This document shows, piece after piece, positions 46,611 through 55,930 of a stretch of 64,000 nt of DNA (its first letter is position 1; each line of letters begins with the position of its first letter). A program made the translations under genes and the position numbers. The notes under the pieces were generated by a model. The model saw nothing but the letters and a program-made list of their open reading frames with translations. It searched no databases and was not told the origin of the DNA. Location: assembly GCA_902778855.1 (NCBI GenBank), contig CACYZM010000003.1, positions 1-64,000 of the forward strand, in the 5' to 3' direction. The DNA is from an uncultured Bacteroidia bacterium (lineage in GTDB: Bacteria > Bacteroidota > Bacteroidia > Bacteroidales > UBA932).

Positions 46611-48389
46611 TTAAGGGGCGGAGTCGTAGACGCTTTCCAGGGTGTAGGCCGGGTCTTTGGTCGTGACGGCTTTGACCATGATGCCGATCAGGTTTTCGGC
46701 TTTGGCATCGACGAAGGCGCCGGTGCCGTGGTCGAAGTAGCCGTGCTTTTCAGGGCCGACGCCGGTGGCGCCGTTGTCCCAGAGGTACATCGGGAGGAGC
46801 CGGTCGGCTGCGGCCTTGCAGAAATACTCCATATAGTACTGCTGGTAGGCGAAGTCTTCATCGGCGTGACGGGAGCAGCCCATTTCACCGAGATAGACCG
46901 GGATGTTCTTGTCGAGATACGCCTTTTTCAGATTGTCGAAGACGGCGACCACGCCTTCTTCGTCATAGTCGCTGCAACGCTTGTCCTTGTCGGCCGTGTG
47001 GCCCCACTGGCGGACCAGCGGCGTGTTCAGCGTGTAATTGTACGGGTCGTAGTCGTGGACGGCCACCATCAGGCGGTTGGCATTGGTGTAGTCCTTGGGC
47101 AGAACGAGGCCGGTGATGGTGAAGCCGGGACTGGCGGCATAACCCGGGACGCCCAGCCAGCGGGTGGCGTTGTTGCCGCCGGCGCCGCGAACGGCGTTGA
47201 CAAACACCTGGTTCCAGTCGTTGAGGACCTTGTACTGGGCGTCGGGATTGGCCTGGAAAGCGGCGCTCCAGCCCCAGCCACCGTCCTGGATCTCATTGAA
47301 CGACTCGAAGACCAGCCATTCGCCCTTGTCGGCGAAACGCCGGGCGATCTGGGTCCAGACGCAGAAGATCTCGTCCTTCACCTTCTCGTTCTGCGTGTTG
47401 TTGTTATAGGCCTTGCTGATGTCCAGCCAGTAGGTTTCGTCGTGGTGGGTGTTGACGATGGCCACCAGGCCGGCTTTCTCGGCATAACCCACGATTTCAG
47501 CCACACGCTCGAGCCATTTGTCTTCCAGCCGGTACGCCGGCGCTTCGCCGATGTGGCCGGTCCAGGTCGTGCAGATGCGGACGGCCTTGAAGCCGGCTTT
47601 CTTTACGTTGTCGAACGTGGCCTGGGTGCACTTGGCATTGCCCCAGATGGTCTCCCCGGCGACACCGTTGTTGATGGCATCCATATGGTTGCCCATATTC
47701 CAGCCAGGCCCCATGGCGTTGAAGACCTGTTCCGGCGTGAGCGCCGTGGTGCTGGCGGTCGATACGCTGTAGGCTTCTTCCGTCAGGTTCACGGTCACAC
47801 TTTCCTTGCCGCAGCTGATGGTGACGCTGCCGCTGCGGCTGGACGTCGTCGCGTTGGCGGCGGCCGAAATGGTCACGGTCGTCTCTCGGTTGCTGCCGAT
47901 GCTGCCGGCCTGCACGCCGCACCAGGCCGTGCTGGTGCTGACCGTGGGCTGTTCGGAAGAAGTGACGGTTACCGTCATTTCACCGCCATAGCGGTCAAAG
48001 GCCACCGTGGTCGGATTGACCGTCAGTTTGACCCGGGCGATGTCCTGGCTGACAGGGATCATCAGGCTCTGCTTGTCGCCGATGACGCGGATGGAAGTCG
48101 TCCGTTGGGTCGTTCCGGTATTGGCCGTCGCCTTCACGCTTACTTTCAGTCCGTTGGAGGCGTAGGAGCCTTCCTGGAGACTGATCCAGGAGTCCGAGCA
48201 GGAAACGGTGGGCTTGATGCCGCTGGTGATGGACAGGTCGATCGTGCCGCCATTGGCGTCGAAAACCAGTTCTGCCGGCACGGCCGCCAGTTTGACGGGC
48301 TCGGGCTGAGGTTTCTCTTCACAGGAATAAATGGAGGACAGGGAGACGAAGGCCGTCAGGAAAGTCAGGAGGATTCGCTGTATTTTCAT
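46611..48389 (-). CDS. GH5 endo-glycanase lipoprotein with two BACON domains
   Basis: The protein has 592 residues from ATG 48389; the lipobox is SLSSIYSC. Two BACON-like sandwich domains occupy about 30-115 and 120-200 (LVFDANGGTIDLSITSG, VAFDRYGGEMTVTVTSS). The GH5 barrel follows: GPGWNMGNHMDA, GFKAVRICTTWTGHIG, VNTHHDETYW, the acid/base Glu in FESFNEIQ and the nucleophile Glu in VYLGEMGCSRH. The sequence resembles cellulase/xyloglucanase-type GH5 (possibly subfamily 4). BACON domains usually hold the enzyme at the outer surface. It is the last gene of the minus-strand run that starts with SusC. Confidence 0.92.
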   Translation of the reverse strand: MKIQRILLTFLTAFVSLSSIYSCEEKPQPEPVKLAAVPAELVFDANGGTIDLSITSGIKPTVSCSDSWISLQEGSYASNGLKVSVKATANTGTTQRTTSIRVIGDKQSLMIPVSQDIARVKLTVNPTTVAFDRYGGEMTVTVTSSEQPTVSTSTAWCGVQAGSIGSNRETTVTISAAANATTSSRSGSVTISCGKESVTVNLTEEAYSVSTASTTALTPEQVFNAMGPGWNMGNHMDAINNGVAGETIWGNAKCTQATFDNVKKAGFKAVRICTTWTGHIGEAPAYRLEDKWLERVAEIVGYAEKAGLVAIVNTHHDETYWLDISKAYNNNTQNEKVKDEIFCVWTQIARRFADKGEWLVFESFNEIQDGGWGWSAAFQANPDAQYKVLNDWNQVFVNAVRGAGGNNATRWLGVPGYAASPGFTITGLVLPKDYTNANRLMVAVHDYDPYNYTLNTPLVRQWGHTADKDKRCSDYDEEGVVAVFDNLKKAYLDKNIPVYLGEMGCSRHADEDFAYQQYYMEYFCKAAADRLLPMYLWDNGATGVGPEKHGYFDHGTGAFVDAKAENLIGIMVKAVTTKDPAYTLESVYDSAP

Positions 48390-48402
48390 CGGGATGGATT
48401 TG

Positions 48403-49869
48403 TTATTCAAAAGGTTCTGCCGCGACATCCTTCCAGAGGGTCTCGATGACCTCGGCGTCGAAGCCCACGGGGGCATTTCCCAGGTCAGGGACATTGAAGG
48501 AGCGGAGCATCGTATCGTAGAAATGCGGATTCTTTTGGGGGAGGAGGAACGGCCGGGTCACAGTGCCGTCGGGCGAGACGTGGCTGAACCAGGGTTTCCC
48601 GTACAGGCCGTCGCCGCGCTTGGAGGCGAAGACGAACCAGCGCGCATCGGACGACCAACTGTGGTAGGTGTCGGATTTGTCGCTGTTGACGACCGACATA
48701 TCAAGGATCTCGCCAGTGGCCAGGTCCATCAGGCAGAGGTCGCATTCCCGGTGGTTGATGGGGAAGGTGCCGTAGTCGGCCAGCGTGAACAGCAGCCAGC
48801 GGCCGTCGGGCGAGGCTTTCGGGTGGCACACCGACTTGCCGCGCTGGGCGGCGCTCCACACGGTGTCGGCCGGCGCGCCCAGCGTACCGGTTTCCGCATC
48901 GAAGGGAACGCGTACCAGCGCATACATCATCCGGTCGAGATCGGCGGGCAGATGCAGATAGGGAGCGGCGCAGTAATAGATGTAGCGGCCGTCCGCGGAG
49001 AAGACGGGGAAGGTCTCCATCACGTCTTCCCGGGCGGTTTCCGGGAAAGCGTACAGGCGGTTTTCGTCGAAATCGGCCACACAGAGGTCGGAATTCCGGT
49101 CGAAGACCTCCATCCGGAGTCCGCCCGCGGCGTGGATGGCCGGGATGATGATATTGTTGGAGAAGACGCCGTAGCGGCCTGCCGGATGAATTTCACCATA
49201 AACGGTGGGAGAGATCATCGTCGTATCGTTCAAGGCCAGCTTGCGCAGCTTGCCTCCGCGGTTGAGGATGGCGCCGCCGCCCGCGCCCCGGAGGTAGAAC
49301 ATGGAAAGGTCGCCGCGCCCCTGGGCGTGGATGTGACAGTTCATGCAGTGGTTGCCGGCGTGGCGCCAGTCGGCGATATTGCGGGTATCGAAGTTTTCGA
49401 GATTCCGTTCCTGAATCTCCAGGTCGTCCCAGACCTCGAAGCCGGGCTCGATGAGCCGGTAGGTGAGGTAGGGGTCGATCGGGTCGGCGCTGACGTGGAT
49501 CGTCCACGTCTGGCGGACCGTCTCTCCGGCCGCCCGGTAGGAGGAGGCCACTTCGATGTCGGAGCCTGCAGCGGCCGCCAGCATCTGTTTCCAGGTCTTT
49601 TCTTTCCAGACGACGTCGCGTCCCTTGCGGGTGACGGTCACGCTGCTGGAAGTGAACGTAGTGGTAAAGCGCGATCCGTCCGGATCGGTATAGTAGAAGT
49701 TGAGCGGGGCGATGTTGCAGGGAATGGTAACGTCGCGGTAGTCGGGGAAGACGGGTTCCGGCCGGTCGGTGCCCACGCCGGCGGGCTGCACGTCGTACGG
49801 CCTCGCGCAGGCAAGCGTGAGGAGAACCAGCATCAGGAGCGGCAAAAGCGACCGGTTACTTCTTTTCAT
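48403..49869 (-). CDS. PD40 beta-propeller lipoprotein with one CxxCH motif (paralogue 2)
   Basis: The protein has 488 residues from ATG 49869; the lipobox is VLLTLAC. It has the same layout as the other two: FPDYRDVTIPCNIAPLNFYY, then a single CxxCH in NHCMNCHIHAQGRGDLS, then blades with VFSADGRYIYYCAAPYL, ASPDGRWLLFTLADYG and DARWFVFASKRGDGLYG. The start overlaps the end of the upstream helical-repeat gene by 14 bases, and the GH5 gene follows after 13 bases. Possible heme binding is inferred from the motif only. Confidence 0.8.
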   Translation of the reverse strand: MKRSNRSLLPLLMLVLLTLACARPYDVQPAGVGTDRPEPVFPDYRDVTIPCNIAPLNFYYTDPDGSRFTTTFTSSSVTVTRKGRDVVWKEKTWKQMLAAAAGSDIEVASSYRAAGETVRQTWTIHVSADPIDPYLTYRLIEPGFEVWDDLEIQERNLENFDTRNIADWRHAGNHCMNCHIHAQGRGDLSMFYLRGAGGGAILNRGGKLRKLALNDTTMISPTVYGEIHPAGRYGVFSNNIIIPAIHAAGGLRMEVFDRNSDLCVADFDENRLYAFPETAREDVMETFPVFSADGRYIYYCAAPYLHLPADLDRMMYALVRVPFDAETGTLGAPADTVWSAAQRGKSVCHPKASPDGRWLLFTLADYGTFPINHRECDLCLMDLATGEILDMSVVNSDKSDTYHSWSSDARWFVFASKRGDGLYGKPWFSHVSPDGTVTRPFLLPQKNPHFYDTMLRSFNVPDLGNAPVGFDAEVIETLWKDVAAEPFE

Positions 49870-50923
49870 TCTTCGCAGCAAAATAGAAATAATACCAATA
49901 ACTCTTGCCGAACTCGGCGGTCAGGTTGCGCGCGGCGCCGTCGTCCCGCTTGTAGATGGAGACGAAACGGTTGAAATCCTGGAACGTCTGCGGGGCGATG
50001 TGATAGTGGACGAAGTTCTCTTCGTTCATCCCGCCTTTGGCAGCCAGGAAGATCAAGATGGCCTCCTCATAGAGGCGCGAGGCCGTGTAGGCGGGGTTGA
50101 AGTCGGCCACGAAAGCGTCGAGGTCTTTGGTCAGCAGGTCGTAGCACAGCAGGTAGTCGAGGGCCGTCTTGTTGGTGGCGTTGGCGGTGAGCAGGACGCG
50201 GAGGGCCAGCTGCGTCTGGTCCATGCCGTGGACCAGGTCGAACTGCGGCATCAGGTTGCGCTTCTCCGCGATGCGCAGCTGGTATTCCGGGCTCCAGTGG
50301 CCGGGGAGCCGTTCCTGTGCCCATTGCCGGTCGCTGCGGGAATTGAGGAGGATGCGGAGATACTTGGAGGCCGCCTCGAAGTCGCCGATCACCAGGTTGG
50401 TCTCGGCCAGGCGGCGGAGATAGCGGGGACCGGTGTGGGCCGGCGAGAAGAGCAGGCCCAGCATGGCGTCGCGTTCGGCCAGCGGCATATAGCCCAGCGC
50501 AAACCAGACATCGCCGGCGCAGGCGATCTGGAAAGGCGTGGACGACGGCCCGACGGGCAGGAACAGGCCCCGTTCAAACGGCTGATAATAGTCCATCAGC
50601 CGGTCGGGGAGCCGGCCCTGCATGGCGTTGGCCAAATTGTAGTAGTAGGTGCCGATTTCCGATTTGAGGTCGCGTTCCGCGGCCAGTTCGGACACTTTCG
50701 GCCAGTTCTCCCGGTCGGCCTCGACGACCATGCCCATGATCTGCTCCGAGACCTTGTCGGGCTTGCCCCAGGCCTTGCGCGCCTCCCGCAGGGAGATGCC
50801 GTTCTGGGCCGCGAGCTTCCGGAAATAGGGGTGGCGGACCAGGAAGACGCACTGGCTCAGTCCCGCCGCCAGCGCGGCGGCGGCCAACACGGCCAGGAGT
50901 ATGCGTCCACCTTTTCCTTTCAT
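49856..50923 (-). CDS. Short DUF6057-like helical-repeat protein with one N-terminal membrane helix
   Basis: The protein has 355 residues. One hydrophobic helix (ILLAVLAAAALAAGLSQCVFL) anchors a soluble helical region. RYLRRLAETNLVIGDFEAASKYLRIL, NKTALDYLLCYDLLTKDL and GKSYWYYFYFAAKN match the C-terminal half of the two full DUF6057 proteins. It therefore looks like a version without the polytopic N-domain, either by truncation or as a specialised form. It overlaps the PD40 gene behind it and follows the DUF4369 gene after six bases. Confidence 0.75.
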   Translation of the reverse strand: MKGKGGRILLAVLAAAALAAGLSQCVFLVRHPYFRKLAAQNGISLREARKAWGKPDKVSEQIMGMVVEADRENWPKVSELAAERDLKSEIGTYYYNLANAMQGRLPDRLMDYYQPFERGLFLPVGPSSTPFQIACAGDVWFALGYMPLAERDAMLGLLFSPAHTGPRYLRRLAETNLVIGDFEAASKYLRILLNSRSDRQWAQERLPGHWSPEYQLRIAEKRNLMPQFDLVHGMDQTQLALRVLLTANATNKTALDYLLCYDLLTKDLDAFVADFNPAYTASRLYEEAILIFLAAKGGMNEENFVHYHIAPQTFQDFNRFVSIYKRDDGAARNLTAEFGKSYWYYFYFAAKNEKK

Positions 50924-50929
50924 CGCGGG

Positions 50930-51469
50930 TTATTCTTGGGGCAGCGGAAAGTGTTCGATCAGGAATTTGCCGGCGATGCTTTCCTCGCCGAGGGCCAGGG
51001 CCATTTCGCGCGTGCGCCGCAGATACTCGGCGTGGACGACCTTCGCTTCCTCTTTTCGACCTTCGTCGTAGAGCCCGCCGTAAATCCGGTTGTGCTCCAT
51101 GGTCAGGTCTTTCCACACCTGCAGGCTGTCGTTCTGGGGCGTTCCGCCGCCGGTACTGTTCGGGCCGATGGTCACGTAGATGTCGCCGGGTTCGGTGGCT
51201 ACGAGCAGGTCCTGTCCCTTGGCGCGTTCGTGGGCGATCAGCCGGACCGTGCACATCCAGTGCCGGTTGCCGCGGAATTCGAATTCGTGGTTGTGGATGA
51301 GCACGGAGTCCACGTTTTCGCGCTCCCCGTGGCCGACAGGCACGAGAAAGACTTTGACGCCTTCCAGTTCATTGGAAACGACCCGGCCGTGGATGCGGTA
51401 CTCGTCGCGCCCGCAGGCGCAGAGGAGGAAGGCCATCACGGCCGCTGTAGTATACAGGAATCTTTTCAT
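50930..51469 (-). CDS. DUF4369 lipoprotein
   Basis: The protein has 179 residues with a lipobox (VMAFLLCAC). EYRIHGRVVSNELEGVKVFL, then DSVLIHNHEFEFRG, then GDIYVTIGPNS is the DUF4369 beta-domain, often found at the N-terminus of envelope thioredoxin-like proteins, but no thioredoxin domain follows. The C-terminal third is helical. Its start overlaps the stop of the third PD40 gene (ATGA). The function is unknown; it belongs to the PD40/DUF6057 set by position. Confidence 0.8.
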   Translation of the reverse strand: MKRFLYTTAAVMAFLLCACGRDEYRIHGRVVSNELEGVKVFLVPVGHGERENVDSVLIHNHEFEFRGNRHWMCTVRLIAHERAKGQDLLVATEPGDIYVTIGPNSTGGGTPQNDSLQVWKDLTMEHNRIYGGLYDEGRKEEAKVVHAEYLRRTREMALALGEESIAGKFLIEHFPLPQE

Positions 51470-52914
51470 GGTTTGACAGTGGCTTGGATACGCTCGTCCG
51501 AGAACACTTCGCGGTACACGCCGCGCGTGTCGAACCGGACCCGCTCCCGGGTGAAATCCGGGGCGTTGAATGAATAGAGCGTACTATGATAGTATTGACG
51601 CGGATTCTTTTGCGGAAGGACGAACGGTTTCGTGCAGTGGCCGTTTTCGTCGATGGAAGCGATCCAGACCTGGACATAGAGGCCGTCTTCGCGGCGGCTG
51701 GAGAAGAGGAACCAGCGGCTGTTGCCGCTCCAGTTGTGGAAACTCTCGGAGAACGGGCTGTTGACTTCGTCGATGGGCCGGGTTTCGCCGGTCTGCAGGT
51801 CCATAAGCCAGAGATCCGCCTCCTTGTGGCTGATGGGGAAGACCCCGAAATCGGCCTGGTTGTACATCAGCCAGCGACCGTCGTAGGAAGGGCGGGGGAA
51901 AGCGATGCTGTGGCCTTCCCGGCTGGCGGGGATGACTGTTTCAATCTCGCCCAGCGCGCCGGTCTCGGCGTCGAAAGAGGTGCGCATCAGGTCGTAGCGG
52001 ATGCTGTCGACGAAGCGCGGGACATCGAAGGCCTTCGCCTTGCAGAAATAGAGCGTTTTTCCGTCGGGTGTGAAGGCGGGCGAGGACTCCAGATAGTCGG
52101 GCGTCGTAAAGCGGGGATCCACGACCAGGGAATGGTCGTTCATATCCATCACCACCAGATCGGAGGCCAGGTCGAAGACCTCGATGGTCCGCTGGTCGCC
52201 CGTCCAGAAGCTCTGGCGGACGGGGTTGATGGAACCGGCGAACCAGCGGCCGTCGGGATGCCAGTAGCAGTAGGCCACGTTGCCGAGTGTGCTGTCGGTC
52301 TTGGTGGTGACCCATTCGCGGACACCGTCTTTCTGGATGAGGGTGGCGCCGTGCGCGCCCCGGAGATGGAAGAGGAACTGCGACGGGTCGGTGGCGTTGG
52401 CCGTGTGGCAGTTCATGCACTGGCCGGGCGTGAGCGTGCTTTCGATGATGGGCTCTTCCCGGAACGTATGGATGTCGCGCTGGTAGATGCCGATGGTGCT
52501 GTAGGTGGTGTAACCCGGCGCAATCTTGCGGTAGGTAACGCCGTATTCATCGAGCGGCACGTCGCTAACGTAGAGGATGAAATCGCGCCACTGGGTCCAG
52601 GATCCGTCTTTACGGCCCAGTACGGTGAAATGGAGCGTTCCGCCGGTGTTGCGGGCGGTAAGGCTGTGCCATTTCTTCACGGGGAAATCGGCCCAGCGGC
52701 CGCGCGTCTTGAGTTCTCCGCCGTTGCTGCCCGTGACGCGGACGAAGACGCGGTCGTACCCGTCGGGCAGGTTGAAGTTCAGGGGCGCGATCCCGGCGGG
52801 GATGGTCACGCCGATATAGTCGGGATAGATGGCCGGCAGTTCTTCCACGAACGTGGTCTTGCCGGAACAGGCGGCCAGCAGGAGCGTGGCCAGGAAGGGA
52901 ATCCACCGTTTCAT
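51466..52914 (-). CDS. PD40 beta-propeller lipoprotein with one CxxCH motif (paralogue 3)
   Basis: The protein has 482 residues from ATG 52914; the lipobox is TLLLAAC. IYPDYIGVTIPAGIAPLNFNL starts the N-domain, the single CxxCH is in GQCMNCHTANATD, and the propeller contains WHPDGRWFAGSIN, AFTPDGKTLYFCKA, PSYDGRWLMYNQADFG and SRWFLFSSRREDGLYV. It overlaps the full DUF6057 gene in front (ATGA) and the DUF4369 gene behind (ATGA), so translation of the three is coupled. Confidence 0.8.
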   Translation of the reverse strand: MKRWIPFLATLLLAACSGKTTFVEELPAIYPDYIGVTIPAGIAPLNFNLPDGYDRVFVRVTGSNGGELKTRGRWADFPVKKWHSLTARNTGGTLHFTVLGRKDGSWTQWRDFILYVSDVPLDEYGVTYRKIAPGYTTYSTIGIYQRDIHTFREEPIIESTLTPGQCMNCHTANATDPSQFLFHLRGAHGATLIQKDGVREWVTTKTDSTLGNVAYCYWHPDGRWFAGSINPVRQSFWTGDQRTIEVFDLASDLVVMDMNDHSLVVDPRFTTPDYLESSPAFTPDGKTLYFCKAKAFDVPRFVDSIRYDLMRTSFDAETGALGEIETVIPASREGHSIAFPRPSYDGRWLMYNQADFGVFPISHKEADLWLMDLQTGETRPIDEVNSPFSESFHNWSGNSRWFLFSSRREDGLYVQVWIASIDENGHCTKPFVLPQKNPRQYYHSTLYSFNAPDFTRERVRFDTRGVYREVFSDERIQATVKP

Positions 52915-54374
52915 TGTCCTGCCTCCGTTGTTTTGAGCCGCTGCCAGGCCGTGTAGTACTGGGCCGCCATGAAATTGTTCTTGTTCTGGTTGTAGAGGAC
53001 GGCCATCATCAGGTCGAGCCCGTCGTAGAAGGTGATGAAATCGTCCTGGAAGCGAACCTGCCGGATATAGCCATAGACGGGATCGGCGGCCACTTGCGCG
53101 TCGTCCTGGATCAGGGCTTTGCGAGAAAGCGCCCATTTCCGGTAGAAGAGGCTGTGCGAGAGGATGTCCAGATAGCGTTCGGCGCGGTCGTACCAGCCGT
53201 TGACGATGTTGCATTCGGCGATGCGCGAGAAGAAGCGTCCGCTCTTGCGGCCGTTCTGGATGGATTCCTGGACGTCGAAGATGTATTGGAGGGTGATGTT
53301 GGGCATGCCCATCATCCAGAGCACCTCGGCGGAGGTAATGTCGGACAGGTTGTCGCGGATGCTGGGCAGCACCAGGCCTTCCGTGCCGCATTGGTAGAAT
53401 TCGTTCAGACGGTTCTCGAGCTGGCCGTTCATGAAGAGGCAGAAATTGACCGAGCAGGCGCTGACCGGGTTCCGGGGCTGGTATTTTTCAGCCCGGCGGA
53501 TGACGTCGGCGTAGCGTTCGTGGCGGATGAGCCAGTCGTAGGCGAGGACCTCGTGGGTATCCTTGTCATAGCTGTAGTGGACGCCGATCCAGGTGCCGAG
53601 AATCAGGAGGATGGCGGCGGGGCCGCCCCAGACGCCGGGATGCCGCAGGCGGACGCCCAGGCCGCAGAGCAGGATTACCAGCAGCGTCACGGCCGGAATG
53701 ATGACTTGAAGGGCGGGGAGGGATTCCACCAGCCGGTAATAATTGATACCCAAGAATGCATCGCGGGCTGGGTATTGCGGGGCCAACAGCCGGTATTCCA
53801 CGAAGGCGGTCAGCACAAGCCAGCCGAGCATCAGCAGGTCCGCACCTTTCCGGTTCCGGATGGCCGCGTACAGGACGGACACGGCGATGACCGGTCCGAA
53901 CAGCCACCATCCGAGCGGGATGATCCACAGGTTATGCCAGCGGGCACGGGCCATCAGCGGGCAGAGCGCCGTAGCCAGGATGAGGGCTACGGGATAGCTG
54001 AGCAGCACTTCCACGTCGCCCTGGTAGACCAACATCAGCAGCGAAGGGACGAACGAGAGGGCGTAGAGGCTGCGTTGATCCTCCGGACCGTTTTTGCGGG
54101 CGGCACGCCAGACCACCCGTTGCAGCAGAACGGCCAGCAGCGCCAGGATCAGGGCGCCGGCCAGCCGGTAATAGAAGAATTGCACCAGGAATTCCGACAA
54201 CCAGTCTGCCAGGCCGCCGGGCAAAGAAAGGCGCTGGAGAAGGTATTCTCCCGTGAAAAGGAACAACTGGTTCTGCTCCTGATAGGAGAGATCCTGCGGG
54301 TAGAGCCACATCCAGAACGCGAACACGGCCGCGCCCAGCAGGCTGCTTGTCAAAATCCGGTACAATCGGTTCAT
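52911..54374 (-). CDS. DUF6057-type membrane/helical-repeat protein (second full copy)
   Basis: The protein has 487 residues. The N-terminal helices carry SYQEQNQLFLFTGEYLLQRL and PGGLADWLSEFLVQFFYY, which match the copy at 43370-45118. The soluble half has GRFFSRIAECNIVNGWYDRAERYLDIL. The start codon lies only four bases beyond the T-run of a terminator on the same strand (54379-54409) and shows no ribosome site, so it probably depends on transcripts that read through. It overlaps the PD40 gene behind it. Confidence 0.8.
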   Translation of the reverse strand: MNRLYRILTSSLLGAAVFAFWMWLYPQDLSYQEQNQLFLFTGEYLLQRLSLPGGLADWLSEFLVQFFYYRLAGALILALLAVLLQRVVWRAARKNGPEDQRSLYALSFVPSLLMLVYQGDVEVLLSYPVALILATALCPLMARARWHNLWIIPLGWWLFGPVIAVSVLYAAIRNRKGADLLMLGWLVLTAFVEYRLLAPQYPARDAFLGINYYRLVESLPALQVIIPAVTLLVILLCGLGVRLRHPGVWGGPAAILLILGTWIGVHYSYDKDTHEVLAYDWLIRHERYADVIRRAEKYQPRNPVSACSVNFCLFMNGQLENRLNEFYQCGTEGLVLPSIRDNLSDITSAEVLWMMGMPNITLQYIFDVQESIQNGRKSGRFFSRIAECNIVNGWYDRAERYLDILSHSLFYRKWALSRKALIQDDAQVAADPVYGYIRQVRFQDDFITFYDGLDLMMAVLYNQNKNNFMAAQYYTAWQRLKTTEAGQ

Positions 54375-54378
54375 CGGT

Positions 54379-54409
54379 AAAAAAGCAGCCGCCCGGAAGC
54401 GGCTGCTTT
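54379..54409 (-). terminator. Terminator after the SGBP gene, directly before DUF6057
   Basis: On the minus strand an 11-bp stem (AAAGCAGCCGC/GCGGCTGCTTT, arms 54399-54409 and 54382-54392) with a six-base loop ends in six Ts (54384-54379, shared with the stem end). It lies 18 bases past the SGBP stop and ends four bases before the DUF6057 start codon, so it probably lowers expression of the downstream genes. Confidence 0.85.
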
Positions 54410-54426
54410 CACAAAGAGGTTTAGGT

Positions 54427-55905
54427 TTACTTCTTGGGCTGGAATCTCCACCATGTGCACTCGCCCCAGCTCCAGGCGGCCTGGCCGTTGGCGCAGATGA
54501 GGGTGAGGAGGTTGCCGTCCATATAAACGATTTCGTAGTTGGTCGCTACCGTACCGCCCGTGTTGATGATGAACGGGAAGAGGACACCGGAACCGCCGGT
54601 GGTGACCAGGTCGCCCATCTTGTAGCCGGCCTGCCAGTCGAAGTTCTCGACAGCATAGGCCGAAGATGCGATCTGCTTGCCACTGGCATCGTAGGAAGTA
54701 ACAACGCCGTCCACGCTGTTGAACACCATATAGGCGTCGTCGCTGCCGTAGCCGTAGACTACGCCGCCGGCGTGCTGAACCTGCTCGGTTTCCAGCTGTT
54801 CAGGCGTGCAACCCCACCACAGACCGGGAACCTCGCCGGCAGCCAGGTTGGCGCCGTGTCCGGGATCGCCGATGTAGCCGGCATTGCCCCAGGTGGAACC
54901 GTCGATCGGGTAGTAGGTCCAGGCACGACTGCCGCTGCCTGCCAGCGCCGCATCCGGGTCGGAGGCGTTCTTGAAGCGCCACCAGGTGGCTTCGCCCCAG
55001 CTCCAGGCTTCGTTGCCGTTGGCGCAGACCAGCGAGAGGTTGTTGGGATCCACATAGATCACGTCGAACTCGTTGGCGCGCTTGCCGCCGGTATTGACGA
55101 TGAACGGGAAGAGGATCGGCGCGTCGGTGGTCACGAGGGTACCGTAGTGGTAGCCGTCGGAGCAATCCGGATCATAGTTGTTCAGACTGTAGGAGCCTTT
55201 GGCGATCTGGGTGCCGTCGGCCTTGTAGGAGATGCACTCCATGTCTTCGTTGAAGACCATATAGGCGTTGTCGTCACCATAGCCATAGACCGTGCCGCCG
55301 GAGTGGGCAATCTGCTCGGTTTCCAGATCGGCGGGCATGCAGCCCCACCACTGACCGGGGATTTCGCCGGCCGCCACGTTGGCACCGTGGCCGGCAGCGC
55401 CGATGTAACCGGCATTGCCCCAGGTGGCGCCGCCAATCGGGTTCCATTTCCAGGCCTTCATACCGGATTCACCGGTAAGGACCTTCACGGCCGGGTCGAG
55501 GTCGGCCGGAACGTAAACGTTGACGGACGAGGAGAACGAGACGACGGAAGCGTCCTGGTTGATGGTGGAAACGCCGAACTCCTGGTTCGGATCGGCACCG
55601 CGGCGCGGCGTGATGTTGAACACGCCGGAGGCACCGGTGACCAGCACGTTCTTCGAACCGTCGGACTTGTAGTTGAAGACCTGGACGGTCGTGGCGGGCG
55701 ACGTGATGTACTTGATGTAGTTACCGTCGGACTGAGGCTGGGTGCAGGCGGCATCGGCATACTGGCCGACAATCTTGAAAGCCTGCTGGAGCTCGTTCGC
55801 CGCGATGGGGGCACCGGGCTTCGGGCCTTCAATCAGCGCCGGCTCGCAGGAGACGAGCAGCGCTCCGGCCAGGACAAGTATTGCGAAGTAGAATTTATTC
55901 TTCAT
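54427..55905 (-). CDS. Surface glycan-binding lipoprotein (SusE/SusF-position) with tandem domains
   Basis: The protein has 492 residues from ATG 55905; the lipobox is ALLVSC. An N-terminal sandwich domain is followed by two homologous domains of about 160 residues. Both have the same core, seen as ATWGNAGYIGAAGHGAN and STWGNAGYIGDPGHGAN, then GQWWGC or GLWWGC, then YGYGDDNAYMVFN or YGYGSDDAYMVFN, and end AWSWGEATWWRFK or AWSWGECTWWRFQ. The exposed Trp residues suit glycan binding at the cell surface. Its position after SusC and SusD supports the role. A terminator follows. Confidence 0.85.
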   Translation of the reverse strand: MKNKFYFAILVLAGALLVSCEPALIEGPKPGAPIAANELQQAFKIVGQYADAACTQPQSDGNYIKYITSPATTVQVFNYKSDGSKNVLVTGASGVFNITPRRGADPNQEFGVSTINQDASVVSFSSSVNVYVPADLDPAVKVLTGESGMKAWKWNPIGGATWGNAGYIGAAGHGANVAAGEIPGQWWGCMPADLETEQIAHSGGTVYGYGDDNAYMVFNEDMECISYKADGTQIAKGSYSLNNYDPDCSDGYHYGTLVTTDAPILFPFIVNTGGKRANEFDVIYVDPNNLSLVCANGNEAWSWGEATWWRFKNASDPDAALAGSGSRAWTYYPIDGSTWGNAGYIGDPGHGANLAAGEVPGLWWGCTPEQLETEQVQHAGGVVYGYGSDDAYMVFNSVDGVVTSYDASGKQIASSAYAVENFDWQAGYKMGDLVTTGGSGVLFPFIINTGGTVATNYEIVYMDGNLLTLICANGQAAWSWGECTWWRFQPKK

Positions 55906-55930
55906 AATGCGTATCATTTAAGGGTATCTA

